Counted from the first letter of the stretch, positions 1-9,680 are shown. The stretch: 25,376 nt of DNA from Bacillota bacterium (GCA_003501365.1 DNPP01000050.1:44714-70089); one strand, 5' to 3'. The notes: generated by a model not told the origin, from the sequence alone. Program-made: numbers and translations.

Positions 1-2830
1 TCGATCCATTCGGTATGGTTGCTTGAAGTACTGTTATTGCTGCTCCAACCATATGCCCCTGATATTGCCGACCTCTGTCCGTCCACTGCTTTTGCCGCAC
101 CCCAATCGGAATTTTCGACTGAGCTTGATGCGGTGACGGTCTTGTTCAAGGCGAGATTTGAAGAATTAGGACTTATCGAATAATCAATATTATTGGATAA
201 CGTAAGTTTACTGCCCGCATTATTCGTTGCCGTAATCGGGCCATAGGCGGCACAACCCACAACTTTGGCCGAGGTTATGGCGGCAGCGGCAGAAACAATG
301 TCCCGGCCTTTATTTGAATTACAAACTGTGAGCCCAGCAACCACTGAAGTTCCAGCATCAAATTTTAACCCGGTGTTACCCGGACGCAATGTTGAGCTTC
401 CACAAACCACATTGACCGTCCCGCCTCTGTTCCAGATGTAATTATCATCCAAACCGTCACTTGATCCATCTAGACAGGAGGTATTATATCCAAACACATT
501 AATTGTTCCTGTAAATGTACTTTCAGTCCAATTTCCGCCCCAAGAATTGCTGATACCCAAAAAATTAATGTCACTTCCGGCTTGAGCTTCAAAACCTTGG
601 GCTTGATCCGCGATAGTCTGGATTAGCGTTAGGCCATTTGGTCCACCTCCGTTATTGACAAACTTGAGGGCAGCATTCGTATCCCCTCTAGGACAGAAAA
701 CATAGTTCTGGAAGCCTACAATACCAGTCGAATTGGCAAAAACAAATGGTCTGCCCACTGTACTAGTGGTTCCTCCGCCACTTTCCGCATAAGATCTGGT
801 ATCTCCGTTTGGATATGCCGTCGTGGTGGATTCTCCTGCATCTCCTGTCCAGGCGAACATGTTATTTTCAAGCTTACCGTTTTGAGAGCCACCACCCACA
901 TAGATGCCGTAATCTCGTGGATTGCCCCAGACTCCTGACACCTCAAAATTATCGCAACGGTTGGTATAAAGGTCTACACCTCTCCAGGCATTGCCGACTG
1001 AGATATTCCGGATATAAAGGCCTGAGCCGTTACCCCGGATTACCGGTGGATATTGAATTGTCCTGCTTGTGGCGATATTCGGATAATAGAAGCTTATACC
1101 TACGATGCCACTGTTGGCACTCATCGTTATACAAGCTGTACCATCCGGAGTCCCTTGTCCACTGCTTGGAAATAAGGTTGACCCTCTATTGTCGCAACAA
1201 CCGACGGATTCACCGATACCCCTGAGATAAATGCCCGAAGGGATTGTTAAAGTACCGGATACCAACCAGTAGCCGGCCGGTACAAATACGGTGCCCCCGC
1301 CGGCGCTGGAAGCCGCATTCAATGCGTCTTGGATTGCAGTTGTACAGTCAGTATTTCCACCGCTTACTGCTCCATAGGTGATAATATTGTAGAAGTTTCC
1401 CGGATTTGCCGGTTTCCGTTGAGGTATTGTCGTGTAACCTGTATTATAGGTTGAAAATTGCGGCAAACCCAAGGTTGTATCATCAATGTTTACAGTTCCG
1501 GTACAGTTATTGGTAATGGTTCGGGTACCAGTCCAAGTGTTGCCGAGTATGGCAGCGGATACATTCGATGAGTCAAGATAGATATGCGTTCCGGATTGAT
1601 TGAATTTCGAATCCAAAACTTGTAAACTGGTGCCGCTGGATTTGATGGCATATCCCGACCAGGCGGAGAAGGTCATCTGATTTAGATTCAATTTGGCTCC
1701 GTTATGACCGTAAACTCCGATTTCAGGAGCTCCACCGATGGTAACACCAATGATATCCACCTGAGACGTGTTGGGGATTTCGATTCCATAATGTCCGGCG
1801 CCGACTAAGACGCTTATATTTCCGCTAATAAACTGCTGTGCTACGCTACTGTCACTGGTACCCGAACCGTCGATATAGACACCTTTATTGACATTGGTCA
1901 GATTCGAGTTGTAATAATAGCACCAATATCCATTCCCATATATCCCAACATTAGCATCTTCAACATTGGTGTTATAAAACATATAGCCGTCTACATGCGT
2001 GAGTGTATATATCGCTGTGAGGTTTGCCCGCATGTAAGTTTTCAGGGTCGACTGATCAGCGCTGGCTGAAGGCGCTCCGGTAAGTCCTGAATTGATCCAA
2101 TATTTTGAGGAAGCATAGAAATTCGTGCAGGAAGCAAAATTATAGCAATTCGTCGCTTCCAACCCATATTTTAAGTATGTACCGTAAATGTTAATCAAAC
2201 GCGGTTCCTGGGAGTAAGAAACATTTCCGGTAAAAATACCTTTATATGAGTTATACAAGGTTACATTCTGAATACTTAAACCATGATGGTATGAATCATC
2301 GGAGTCATAAGTTCCATCGCTAATTGTCCAAGGATATGCATGCACAATGCTGAAACTCTGCTCCGGGTACCAAATGCTGAGATCCTTCACTCCTGCATTG
2401 GAGCAAACTGTAATAAAACTTGTTCCACTTTCATTGTCCATATTCGCATAGGACATAAGAATAGTGCCCGCAGCAGCTGGAGTAGTATCCGGATTCCGCC
2501 ATTCTCCCCGTAAGGTAACCTTTCTTTTTAAAATCAAGTTACCGGTGAACTTGTATTGACCCGCAGGCGCATAAACAATGCCTCCGCCGCCAGCGTAGGC
2601 ATCATCGATGGCAGCCTGAAATGCCGCCGTATTATCCGTGCTACCATCGGCTACAGCGCCATAATTCAGTACATTATGAGTATACAATAATACATCATCC
2701 TGAGGCAGTGTTGGACTAGCGTTGATCTGTGGATTAGCAGCCGCTTGGGCAACCGGAGATTGACAGACCCCCCAAAAACTTACCACCATCAAAAGTACCA
2801 GGAAGAAACCCAAAAACCTTTTTAACATCA
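1..2830 (-). CDS. Secreted tandem beta-helix (pectate lyase 3-like) protein with C-terminal F5/8 C domain; partial, start out of frame
   Basis: One reading frame stays open from about 2840 down to the window edge (about 943 residues), so the C-terminus is missing. An N-terminal signal peptide is clear: basic start, hydrophobic FLGFFLVLLMVVSF, then a likely cut after VAQAA. Two copies of the pectate-lyase-3 type N-terminal signature follow, LNYGAVADGSTDNTAAFQ near residue 55 and ITYGAVSGGNTDCTTAIQ near residue 482, each leading into Gly/Asn-rich right-handed beta-helix rungs. From about residue 892 (NLALNKTVTASSSVENSDWG) an F5/8 type C/discoidin carbohydrate-binding domain starts and is cut off. 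Likely role: extracellular polysaccharide lyase or hydrolase; the substrate is not visible, but context favours a rhamnosyl-containing glycan. Oddity: the ATG at 2828-2830 has a perfect AAAGGAGGTGAT site, yet reads into a stop after 13 codons. One more A in the A7 run at 2819-2825 would join it to the signal peptide frame. A GTG at 2838-2840 is in frame but overlaps the ribosome binding site. Confidence 0.85.
2819..2825 (-). other. A7 homopolymer / slippery site where the beta-helix gene changes frame
   Basis: On the coding strand the start reads ATG TTA AAA AAA GGT. The ribosome-binding-site frame runs to a TGA after 13 codons, while the signal peptide and the whole mature protein lie in the -1 frame. 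A-AAA-AAA is a classical -1 slippery heptamer in the zero frame, and a one-A gain would give MLKKRFLGFF. Phase variation, programmed or transcriptional slippage, a genuine mutation, or a homopolymer sequencing error would all produce this picture. Confidence 0.7.
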
Positions 2831-3187
2831 AAAATCACCTCCTTTAAACTATAAATTTAGGTTGTTATGCCATTCTGCTAATGATGTAAAATATTTACCT
2901 TAGATTTTGAAGATATCACCCCCATTTTTATTTGATTTTATTGAGTTCTGTAATCTTATCTTACTGCTTGCCAAAGCTGATAAAAAAGACGAAAAAATTC
3001 GGGTTTAGGGTATTTTTTTCAGTTGTTCACGTTTCCCCACATAAACTAGATATCATTCTAAAAAAAACCGAAAAAGTTCAATAGAACCTCGGTTCTTCTC
3101 TTTGTCCAAAGAATGGCAGCAAGAATTTATCCTCAAAATATATTCATCAATGGCAATAGTGGATGAGTTACAAAAAATATTATGTCT
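2831..3187. other. Intergenic region upstream of the beta-helix gene
   Basis: No convincing gene is seen in these 357 bp. The part next to 2830 carries the strong AAAGGAGGTGAT ribosome binding site of the minus-strand beta-helix gene (about 2834-2845) and an imperfect palindrome GTAAAATATTTAC (2886-2898) that could be an operator. A weak minus-strand promoter candidate is TTTACA, 17 bp, TAACAA. The part next to 3188 carries the terminator of the GH99-like gene (about 3060-3094). Confidence 0.45.
3060..3094 (-). terminator. Rho-independent terminator after the GH99-like gene
   Basis: On the minus strand AACCGA (3094-3089) pairs with TCGGTT (3071-3066), with an inner stem GGTTC/GAAC around a TATT loop. 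The stem runs straight into a T8 tract (3067-3060). It lies about 95 bp beyond the stop at 3188 and would end the transcript of the first ABC/two-component operon, separating it from the beta-helix gene. Confidence 0.7.
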
Positions 3188-4303
3188 TTATTCTTCTTCA
3201 CAAAAAACCTTCTTTATTGCTTCCAGATAACCATAACCATTCAGATCGTCCGGTTCCAAATAACTGGTTTCGGTCCATTCATTCCAACTGTTTATTGTTA
3301 TAAGCGGAGGCTGACCAGGATGAGCATCGATAAACATTTTGGCTTTTTCAAAAGCTAACTGCACATTCTCGGGTGTATTGTTTTTAACAATTCCTTTGCG
3401 AAACTCCATAAACCGGGGATTGTTGTCCCAACCTATCGAAATATGAGGAAAGTACATCATGTCGTAAGAGTTCTCAATCCGTGCCCATTCTTTTAGAACA
3501 TCAGGAATTATCTCCTGGTAATCTCGGTCGATATCTGTAAAATGTACAAACTGATAATGGGTCATACTATCAAATCCGACAAGTTTAATAATTTGGTCGG
3601 TAGTAGCCTTCATACCATCATCCACACCACTGAGGTTAAAACTCATCTCCCCCCACAGAGTCATCTGCAGATGCAATCCGGGTAACCCTGCTTTAACAGC
3701 CTGGCCTCTGAACCACTCGAAGGCAGCTCTTGTAGCATCCGCTCCCCCTAAACCCTTCATCAGATTTGCCAGGTCGTAGATCATAAATACGGGCTTACCA
3801 TCTATTTTGTAATATGAGGGATGCTTAAAGTACCTTTCAATAAGCCTGTTGGCTATTTTCTCAAATTCACTGCGGTCAACAACTGCGTCCCAAATCATGC
3901 TATCCTGCAAATGAGCATTGCGGATATCCCAGGTATAGTTAACATTATGATTGGCCCACATGAGGTAGAATTTAACTCGATCGTTGTTTTTGGCCTTGAG
4001 ATAACCATCATTCAGACAATTTTCAAGGAAAGGCCGTTTATCATACCAGTACCAGTCATAAATGAATATATTTACACCATGGTCAGCTGCTGCATCGATC
4101 TGCATTTCCATTACGTAAGGATCTGCTTCATTTACGTACCCCCATAAAGGTTTTCTTGGCCAATTATGTTCGGGAAACTTTTTGACTGCATTCTTAACAG
4201 ACTGCCATTCTCCCATTCCTTCCGGCCAAAATATCCTAGTCCTGATTTCATCCCCTGTATATGCAGGCCATACATATGCTGCAATATCATACTTTTTTAC
4301 CAT
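3188..4303 (-). CDS. GH99-like / WbsX-like domain protein (putative cytoplasmic glycoside hydrolase)
   Basis: The 371-residue protein resembles the GH99-like, glycosyltransferase WbsX-type family (TIM-barrel fold related to endo-alpha-1,2-mannosidase). Visible hallmarks are VWPAY near the N-terminus, IYDWYWYDKRPFLENCL around residues 100-117, the MWANHN block, and WNEWTE at residues 340-345, where GH99 enzymes carry their catalytic acidic residues. There is no signal peptide or membrane segment, so it should act in the cytoplasm. The ATG follows GGAGGGG at good spacing. The gene starts 24 bp after the YesN-like regulator and is the last gene of its operon, suggesting it processes an oligosaccharide imported by the ABC system upstream. 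The family name is fairly secure. The substrate is not, because WbsX-type members also occur in polysaccharide biosynthesis clusters; a hydrolytic role here is inference from context. Confidence 0.75.
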   Translation of the reverse strand: MVKKYDIAAYVWPAYTGDEIRTRIFWPEGMGEWQSVKNAVKKFPEHNWPRKPLWGYVNEADPYVMEMQIDAAADHGVNIFIYDWYWYDKRPFLENCLNDGYLKAKNNDRVKFYLMWANHNVNYTWDIRNAHLQDSMIWDAVVDRSEFEKIANRLIERYFKHPSYYKIDGKPVFMIYDLANLMKGLGGADATRAAFEWFRGQAVKAGLPGLHLQMTLWGEMSFNLSGVDDGMKATTDQIIKLVGFDSMTHYQFVHFTDIDRDYQEIIPDVLKEWARIENSYDMMYFPHISIGWDNNPRFMEFRKGIVKNNTPENVQLAFEKAKMFIDAHPGQPPLITINSWNEWTETSYLEPDDLNGYGYLEAIKKVFCEEE

Positions 4304-4327
4304 TCACCCATCCCCTCCTACTTGAAA

Positions 4328-5986
4328 TTATTGATAGTTTTTAACAACTAGCGGGCTATTTCCCCGAAACTCTGCCGGTGTAACCCCCACATGCCGCTTA
4401 AATACGGTGCCAAAATAAGAATCGTTGGGGAAACCTACTGCCTCGGCTATCTCATAAATCCTGGCTGTTGTAGTGTTTAATAGTTTTTTGGCACGCTCAA
4501 TCCGGACTTCGGTCAAATAATCTACCAGCTTAACCCCCATTTCCGCTTTGAAAATGGAGCTCAGATAATTGGGGGTTAGATGAACATACTCGGCAATATC
4601 CTGAACCGAAATCGTCCGGGCGTAGTTTTCCGCAATAAATTGGCAAGTCGTATCCAACACCCACCGGTTTTTGTGCTGATGTCGGTTTCCAACCCGTTCC
4701 GTCAGATTTCCGATAATCCCTTCCATCCAGGTAGTCAAATCGTCAATTGTATCGAAGTTCAACAAAGGTTCCCATAGAGGTCCCGATTCTTCCGGATCAT
4801 TTGCCAGGTCGCTGCTCCACTCGTATAAGTCCCGCGATATTTCGGTAAGCAGTCCTACACAAACGCTCTGAGCATAACGGCTGGTCAAGGGACGGTATTT
4901 GGCAACAAAATCGAGTAACTCCCGGGTTTCCCGGCAGGCAACCTCCTTGTCTCCCAGGCGCAATGCCTGCATCACTTTGTTAGTCAATGGTTCGAGATCC
5001 AGCGGATCAATCGGTTCGGTCCATTCTACATCCGTTGCAAAAATCGTTTGACCCCGCCCCAGTTTTACATGGTATTCCAAGGCCCGGACTGCCCGACGAA
5101 AACCGGCGGGTACTTCGGTTATCTGTCGTACCGGTTCCGCAACCCCCGCTGTCAACCGAACTTCATTCCATAAAGCAACCTTGATCCGGAGTCCCTCAAT
5201 CATTTGCGCGGTAACTTCCTGCCAGATTTCGGGTTTTGGATCCACCGGCAACAATACTAACAATGCCAATCCCCCGACGCCGCTACGTCCTACCCAGCAG
5301 TTCTTCTCCTCTTCCAAAGTTTCCATGAGGCATCGTTGAATGGTTAACTCAAGTATCGGAGTTTGCTCGTTATTATGGCTGGTTACTATCCGGGGATTCG
5401 TTTCAATCGCGACCATGATTGGTACATAAACTAAGCTTTCAACCGGCAAACCCAATAACTCCATAAAGCTCAACAAATCTTCCGGCTTTGTTGCCGCACC
5501 TAACGCCAATTCGGTAATGAATTGCTCACGCAAACGGGGTATGGCCTGTGCCAGTTGTGAACGAATTTTCGCTTCCGCTGCCTGCCGTTTTTCTTCTTGA
5601 AAACAACGTTCTGTTGCATTCAACAGGATTTTCCGAAATTCTTCAAGATCGACCGGTTTGAGCAGATAACCACAGGCACCGATACCCATAGCGGAACGGG
5701 CATACTCAAAATCATCGTAACCACTGACAATAATGATTTGAACTTGCGGAATTTGCTCCCGCAAAGCTTGCCCCATCTTGATACCATCCAAGTTGGGCAT
5801 CCGAACATCAGTAACCACGATATCCGGTTTTAGCTGTTGCGCCAGAGTTAATCCCTGTACACCGTCCTCCGCCTCGCCGACCACTTTCATTCCCATAGCT
5901 GCCCAATCCATGTGATTACGTATTCCTTGCCGTTCCATCCATTCGTCATCCACTATCAATACCCGGATCACCGCTTTCACCCCCAT
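4328..5986 (-). CDS. YesN-like response regulator, REC plus AraC-type HTH
   Basis: The protein has 552 residues. An N-terminal receiver domain shows the acidic pair D13/D14 in VLIVDDE, the phospho-acceptor D60 in VVTDVRMP, the switch serine in IIVSGYDDF and the conserved lysine in LLKPVD. A long linker region of unassigned fold follows. The last 100 residues are a double helix-turn-helix AraC domain (ISVQDIAEYVHLTPNYLS, then IYEIAEAVGFPNDSYF and TPAEFR). It should be phosphorylated by the kinase encoded just upstream and activate transcription of sugar uptake genes. The ATG lies one base after the kinase TGA stop, so translation is probably coupled; GAGG within the end of the kinase gene serves as the ribosome binding site. 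Likely targets are this ABC operon and perhaps the beta-helix gene (inference). Confidence 0.92.
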   Translation of the reverse strand: MGVKAVIRVLIVDDEWMERQGIRNHMDWAAMGMKVVGEAEDGVQGLTLAQQLKPDIVVTDVRMPNLDGIKMGQALREQIPQVQIIIVSGYDDFEYARSAMGIGACGYLLKPVDLEEFRKILLNATERCFQEEKRQAAEAKIRSQLAQAIPRLREQFITELALGAATKPEDLLSFMELLGLPVESLVYVPIMVAIETNPRIVTSHNNEQTPILELTIQRCLMETLEEEKNCWVGRSGVGGLALLVLLPVDPKPEIWQEVTAQMIEGLRIKVALWNEVRLTAGVAEPVRQITEVPAGFRRAVRALEYHVKLGRGQTIFATDVEWTEPIDPLDLEPLTNKVMQALRLGDKEVACRETRELLDFVAKYRPLTSRYAQSVCVGLLTEISRDLYEWSSDLANDPEESGPLWEPLLNFDTIDDLTTWMEGIIGNLTERVGNRHQHKNRWVLDTTCQFIAENYARTISVQDIAEYVHLTPNYLSSIFKAEMGVKLVDYLTEVRIERAKKLLNTTTARIYEIAEAVGFPNDSYFGTVFKRHVGVTPAEFRGNSPLVVKNYQ

Positions 5987-5987
5987 T

Positions 5988-7916
5988 TCAGTTTTCCTCT
6001 ACCGATTGGACTGGAATCCTTACCTCAACCCTGGTTCCCTTTTCAGGAGCGGTATCTACCCGCAAACCATATTCATTTCCGTAATATAGCTGAATCCGGT
6101 CGTGCACATTTCGCAAGCCGTACCCCCGGCTGTCGGTAGCTTGTATCTGACCGGACATAACCGTATCGACATATTCGGAAGACATGCCGCAACCATCATC
6201 GGTTACCGCCAAAATTAAAAATTCCCCCTGCCGGGCAGCAGTAATCCGGATACATATAACTCGGGAGATGCCAGTGACGGCATGACAAAATACATTTTCC
6301 ACCAGAGGTTGCAGAATCAATTTAATTGTCCGTAACCCAAGTGCTGCCGGCTGGAGTTCATAGATGATTGCAAACTTACCTTGAAAACGGAATTGTTGAA
6401 TCTCACAATAAGCTTTGATCAGGTTAATTTCATCCTCGACGGTTAAAAACTCATTCCCTTTATTTAGCGAGAGACGATAAAAGCGGGACAGCGCATCCAC
6501 CATTGAAACAATCGTAGCAGCCTGCAAATCCAGCGCCTGCCAGCGGATAGCCGATAAGGTATTGTAAAGGAAATGCGGGTTAATCTGCGCTTGCAACGCC
6601 CGCAATTCTTCTTCCCGCTGCCGGACCCGGGCGCTCTCCAATGCCCGGCTCAAGTCGGCCACTCGCTGTGAAAGCAAGGTGAAACTTTGTTCCAGAGACG
6701 AAGTACTCTCAAAAGTTGAAGGTACGCCGAAGACCCTTCCCGTAGTACCTTCACCTATTGAGTCTCCCATCTTCCCCAGTAGTTCTTGCATCCCTCTGGC
6801 CACTCGTTGTAAAATCCGACTGATCTCCCCCAACTCGCCATGGACGTTTACATTGGGTGTGATGGAAAAGTCGCCGTTGGCCAGACGTTGAGCCACTTCC
6901 GCCATTTGATGTACAGGAGAGCCAAGACTACGAGCCAAAATTACGGCAGCGAGCACTGCCATCAATAAAAAAATGGCGGTAATCAGGAGCAGATTGTTGC
7001 GGTAACTAATTGCAGGCTGTACCATTACCGCCCAGTCACGATCTTTGATTACAATCCACCCCAGATGAGGTTCCCGGACCCAAACCCTAAGGATTTTGCG
7101 GCCGAAGACTGATATGATTTTTGACCCGGCATTTTGATCTTGATGTTTTAAAGCTTCAGCCAAAACCGGGTTCGACCGCCGGCAATCCGTGAGCGGAGCA
7201 ATCAACTCAGTGGTATTCGTGGAAAAAAGGAAATGGCCGCCGGTATCATAAACACTAAATATCGGGGGAGGAGTACCAAACAATTTGCGGCTTAAATAAT
7301 ACACTAAAACATGAGCATCAATATCGGCTCCAATCACCCCCGCAGGGTGCCCGTTATGTACCGTCACGACCAATAATGGTAAACTGGTTGTAAATCTCCA
7401 GCGTACTAACGGTTTTTCTAGAAAAAAGGTCTCGGTTCCAAATGGCGTTCCAAGGATCTCATCCCCCAGACCTCTCCGGTTATAAGTCCGGACCCAACCG
7501 CGCCGATTAATTTCCGCCTCACTTATTGCATGGTTGGTCACCAGTTGACCGGTAGCCAACAAAGCATAAGTGCATTGGACACCCCTTCCCCGCATCTCCT
7601 CGGTAAAATCCTGCAAAGTATCCGCCGCACCCATATTTTCATTCCGTTGGTACCAGAGAAATCCGGATAAACCCTGTAGCCGGCTGGCAATTGTTTCAAG
7701 GTAACCGGTAAATGTGGTATTAAAAGCAGCTAACTGGCTTTGATCCGATTGAATCATATCGGCCACAATTTGATCACTCAGGCGTTGGGTCATTAATAGG
7801 CCTAAAGCTATTGTAGTTGTTCCAACCAGGATGACCATCGCCAGGGCGATGCGCACCGTATAACCTCGCAAATTTACTTGCCGCCAAGCCCGCCAAGAGT
7901 GACCTACATGAACCAT
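5988..7916 (-). CDS. YesM-like sensor histidine kinase
   Basis: The protein has 642 residues. TM1 lies at about residues 20-45, followed by an extracytoplasmic sensor region of roughly 260 residues (dCache-like by length and layout). TM2 is NNLLLITAIFLLMAVLAAVI, then a HAMP segment. The His_kinase domain has the phospho-acceptor H448 in QINPHFLYNTLSAIRW, and the ATPase domain shows LILQPLVENVF (N box), DDGCGM and GYGLRNVHDRI. This is the standard layout of the YesM/LytS-type kinases paired with AraC-output regulators for extracellular glycan sensing. The start ATG is preceded by AGAGGTG at about 8 bp. It follows the solute-binding protein gene by about 200 bp holding a hairpin, so transcription may be partly attenuated. 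The ligand may be presented by the neighbouring binding protein (inference). Confidence 0.92.
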   Translation of the reverse strand: MVHVGHSWRAWRQVNLRGYTVRIALAMVILVGTTTIALGLLMTQRLSDQIVADMIQSDQSQLAAFNTTFTGYLETIASRLQGLSGFLWYQRNENMGAADTLQDFTEEMRGRGVQCTYALLATGQLVTNHAISEAEINRRGWVRTYNRRGLGDEILGTPFGTETFFLEKPLVRWRFTTSLPLLVVTVHNGHPAGVIGADIDAHVLVYYLSRKLFGTPPPIFSVYDTGGHFLFSTNTTELIAPLTDCRRSNPVLAEALKHQDQNAGSKIISVFGRKILRVWVREPHLGWIVIKDRDWAVMVQPAISYRNNLLLITAIFLLMAVLAAVILARSLGSPVHQMAEVAQRLANGDFSITPNVNVHGELGEISRILQRVARGMQELLGKMGDSIGEGTTGRVFGVPSTFESTSSLEQSFTLLSQRVADLSRALESARVRQREEELRALQAQINPHFLYNTLSAIRWQALDLQAATIVSMVDALSRFYRLSLNKGNEFLTVEDEINLIKAYCEIQQFRFQGKFAIIYELQPAALGLRTIKLILQPLVENVFCHAVTGISRVICIRITAARQGEFLILAVTDDGCGMSSEYVDTVMSGQIQATDSRGYGLRNVHDRIQLYYGNEYGLRVDTAPEKGTRVEVRIPVQSVEEN

Positions 7917-8045
7917 ACCTGCTTCACCTCTTATTCAAAACATCGATTTTTCTGTCAAATACGCTTAATCCTATTTGTGCCCCATAATCAAACCTGAGGC
8001 CACTATTTTCCCATAAATAAACCAATAAACGATGGCATGGTGAAA

Positions 8046-8066
8046 CGAGGCCGCTTATCGGCCTCG
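8046..8066. terminator. GC-rich hairpin after solute-binding protein gene (attenuator or mRNA 3' stabiliser)
   Basis: A perfect 8-bp stem CGAGGCCG/CGGCCTCG encloses the loop CTTAT, about 50 bp beyond the stop at 8118. On the minus strand only a short, broken T run (TTTCACC) follows, so it is more likely a partial terminator or a 3' stabilising structure for the transporter mRNA than a full stop. Expression of the downstream kinase/regulator genes would then be lower. The remaining 7917-8045 sequence shows no other supported feature. Confidence 0.55.
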
Positions 8067-8117
8067 TCCGGTTGCATTCATGATTCATTAATTTTCGAAC
8101 GCTTTGCAAATTACCGG

Positions 8118-9644
8118 TTACCACTTGCTGGTATCCCAACGCAATGTTTTATCTTCCAGTTTTTGATTGTTTTGCAGTACCAGGTTGGCTTGTTCTTCCA
8201 AAGCTTTCTGCATTTTTGCAATCAGCTGATCCAGTGTCTGCATCCCCAGTGAGTACTTATTCCATTCATCCTGATAAATCTTGGCATACTCCGGACCCAA
8301 GAATAGATACGGTGTAATTTCCATATCATCTTTACCCATATATACTCGTTTCAAAGTAAGGTTTTTAAAGAGCACCGGTTCCTTTGCCCCTTTAATAGCG
8401 GGTAAATCCAACACTGGGGAACATATTGCATTATCAACTTCGGGCGAAGTAAGGAATTGTGCGAAATCTACCGCTTGGGTGAATACACCATGTTGTTTGG
8501 CGGAGCCCATCAAATAAAAACCCTGCTGGTTATCAGCCCACTGGTTGGGCATAATCGGCGCCTTACCGGCGAGTGGCGTATTCTTAGCAGTCAATACCGG
8601 GAAAGAAAAACTCCCTACTTGAAACTTAACGGCCGGATCATTCATAGTAGCGGGTAAGTCCCAAGTGCCGTCGATCATCATCGGCACTCGGCCTTTTCTG
8701 AATATCGCGGTTATTTGATTATTATCCATTCCCATATAACCTTGGGGTAAATATTCACTCATCTCCTTGACAAGACGGGCGGACTCAGCTAAAATGCCAC
8801 CTTTTTCCCACTTCAATAAGCCTTTTTGAACCGCCCTAACCAGGTACTCCTGTGGCAAATCCAATGCGGGTTGAAGCTTCTCCGCTACTTCCGGTGAACA
8901 CCATGGTTTTACCAGCTTCATACTTAAACCCTGCCCATAAATGTTATGCATCCAATGATCGCGATCGGGAGAAGAGGCCGAGACAAATCCGCCGTCCAAA
9001 CCAACCCGCTTGGCCTTTTTAAACAAGCCCAGTAAATCCTCATGAGTTTGCGGCACTTTCCAACCATATTTTTTGAACAGATCAACATTATATAGCCAGA
9101 AAACAGTATACATTCGATAAGGAATCGTAAACCGACCGCTGATTCCCGGTACTTGACCGTCATCCTTTACAATAAACTTGTAGGTGTTTTCCCAGGCTAC
9201 CCCTTTCGAATAAGGCGTCGGTTTTTTCAGGTAATCATCCATCCGAATAATTGTACCATTAGTCCAATATTCCGGCACCCGGACAAAGTTCACCCTGCCA
9301 TCTACTATATCCGGTAGCGTGCCGCCTTTAATCATCGCAATAAACTGATTAGCTTGCTCAGCCTCAGACTCATCACCGGTTATGGTTTTGGTTAAGTCGA
9401 CAATTTTAATTTTATAACCCGGATGAGCCTTTTCCCAGCTGGCGATCACTTTCAAAATCGCATTGTGCGGAAATGGGTTGGAAGGGCTTTTTCCCATCGA
9501 TGGACTGGGCATCAAATTCGGGTCGGTGATACCAAAGGTAATTTCTTTCACCGCCGGTGCGCCATGAACAACGGCAAAACCGGCTATGCCTACCAACAGT
9601 AACATAACTACTAGAAAAAACCTACGCGACGATTTAAACTTCAT
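8118..9644 (-). CDS. Extracellular solute-binding protein family 1 (CUT1 sugar ABC transporter)
   Basis: The protein has 508 residues. The N-terminus is a classic signal peptide: KFKSSRR, then FFLVVMLLLVGIAGFAVVHG, with a probable signal peptidase I site near VHG-AP. There is no cysteine in this region, so it is not a conventional lipoprotein. The mature protein reads as a type 1 binding protein, e.g. ILKVIASWEKAHPGYKIKI near the start, GKVPMMIDGTWDLPA-like hinge sequence (here GRVPMMIDGTWDLPA), and a C-terminal NLVLQNNQ tail. It should bind an oligosaccharide for the two permeases encoded just upstream. Unusually it is the third gene, after both permeases, and has its own extended -10 promoter candidate at 9685-9693. 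The ATG follows AGGAGTGAAAGACT. It shows no close similarity to the second binding protein in this window beyond the family fold. Confidence 0.92.
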   Translation of the reverse strand: MKFKSSRRFFLVVMLLLVGIAGFAVVHGAPAVKEITFGITDPNLMPSPSMGKSPSNPFPHNAILKVIASWEKAHPGYKIKIVDLTKTITGDESEAEQANQFIAMIKGGTLPDIVDGRVNFVRVPEYWTNGTIIRMDDYLKKPTPYSKGVAWENTYKFIVKDDGQVPGISGRFTIPYRMYTVFWLYNVDLFKKYGWKVPQTHEDLLGLFKKAKRVGLDGGFVSASSPDRDHWMHNIYGQGLSMKLVKPWCSPEVAEKLQPALDLPQEYLVRAVQKGLLKWEKGGILAESARLVKEMSEYLPQGYMGMDNNQITAIFRKGRVPMMIDGTWDLPATMNDPAVKFQVGSFSFPVLTAKNTPLAGKAPIMPNQWADNQQGFYLMGSAKQHGVFTQAVDFAQFLTSPEVDNAICSPVLDLPAIKGAKEPVLFKNLTLKRVYMGKDDMEITPYLFLGPEYAKIYQDEWNKYSLGMQTLDQLIAKMQKALEEQANLVLQNNQKLEDKTLRWDTSKW

Positions 9645-9680
9645 AGTCTTTCACTCCTATCTCAATATTGATTAAGGAAC

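Noticed and set aside
809..1225. A 138-codon plus-strand frame inside the beta-helix gene
   Set aside because: It lies antisense to a continuous, recognisable secreted protein frame and has odd Tyr/Arg/Cys-rich composition; a shadow frame.
7930..7958. TTGACA, 17 bp, AATAAG on the minus strand as a promoter for the first YesM kinase
   Set aside because: The spacing is ideal, but transcription would start at or inside the ribosome binding site, leaving almost no leader; probably chance.
7924..8139. A 71-codon minus-strand frame between the kinase and binding-protein genes
   Set aside because: It overlaps the end of the binding-protein gene, runs through the hairpin at 8046-8066, has no ribosome binding site and no recognisable protein features.
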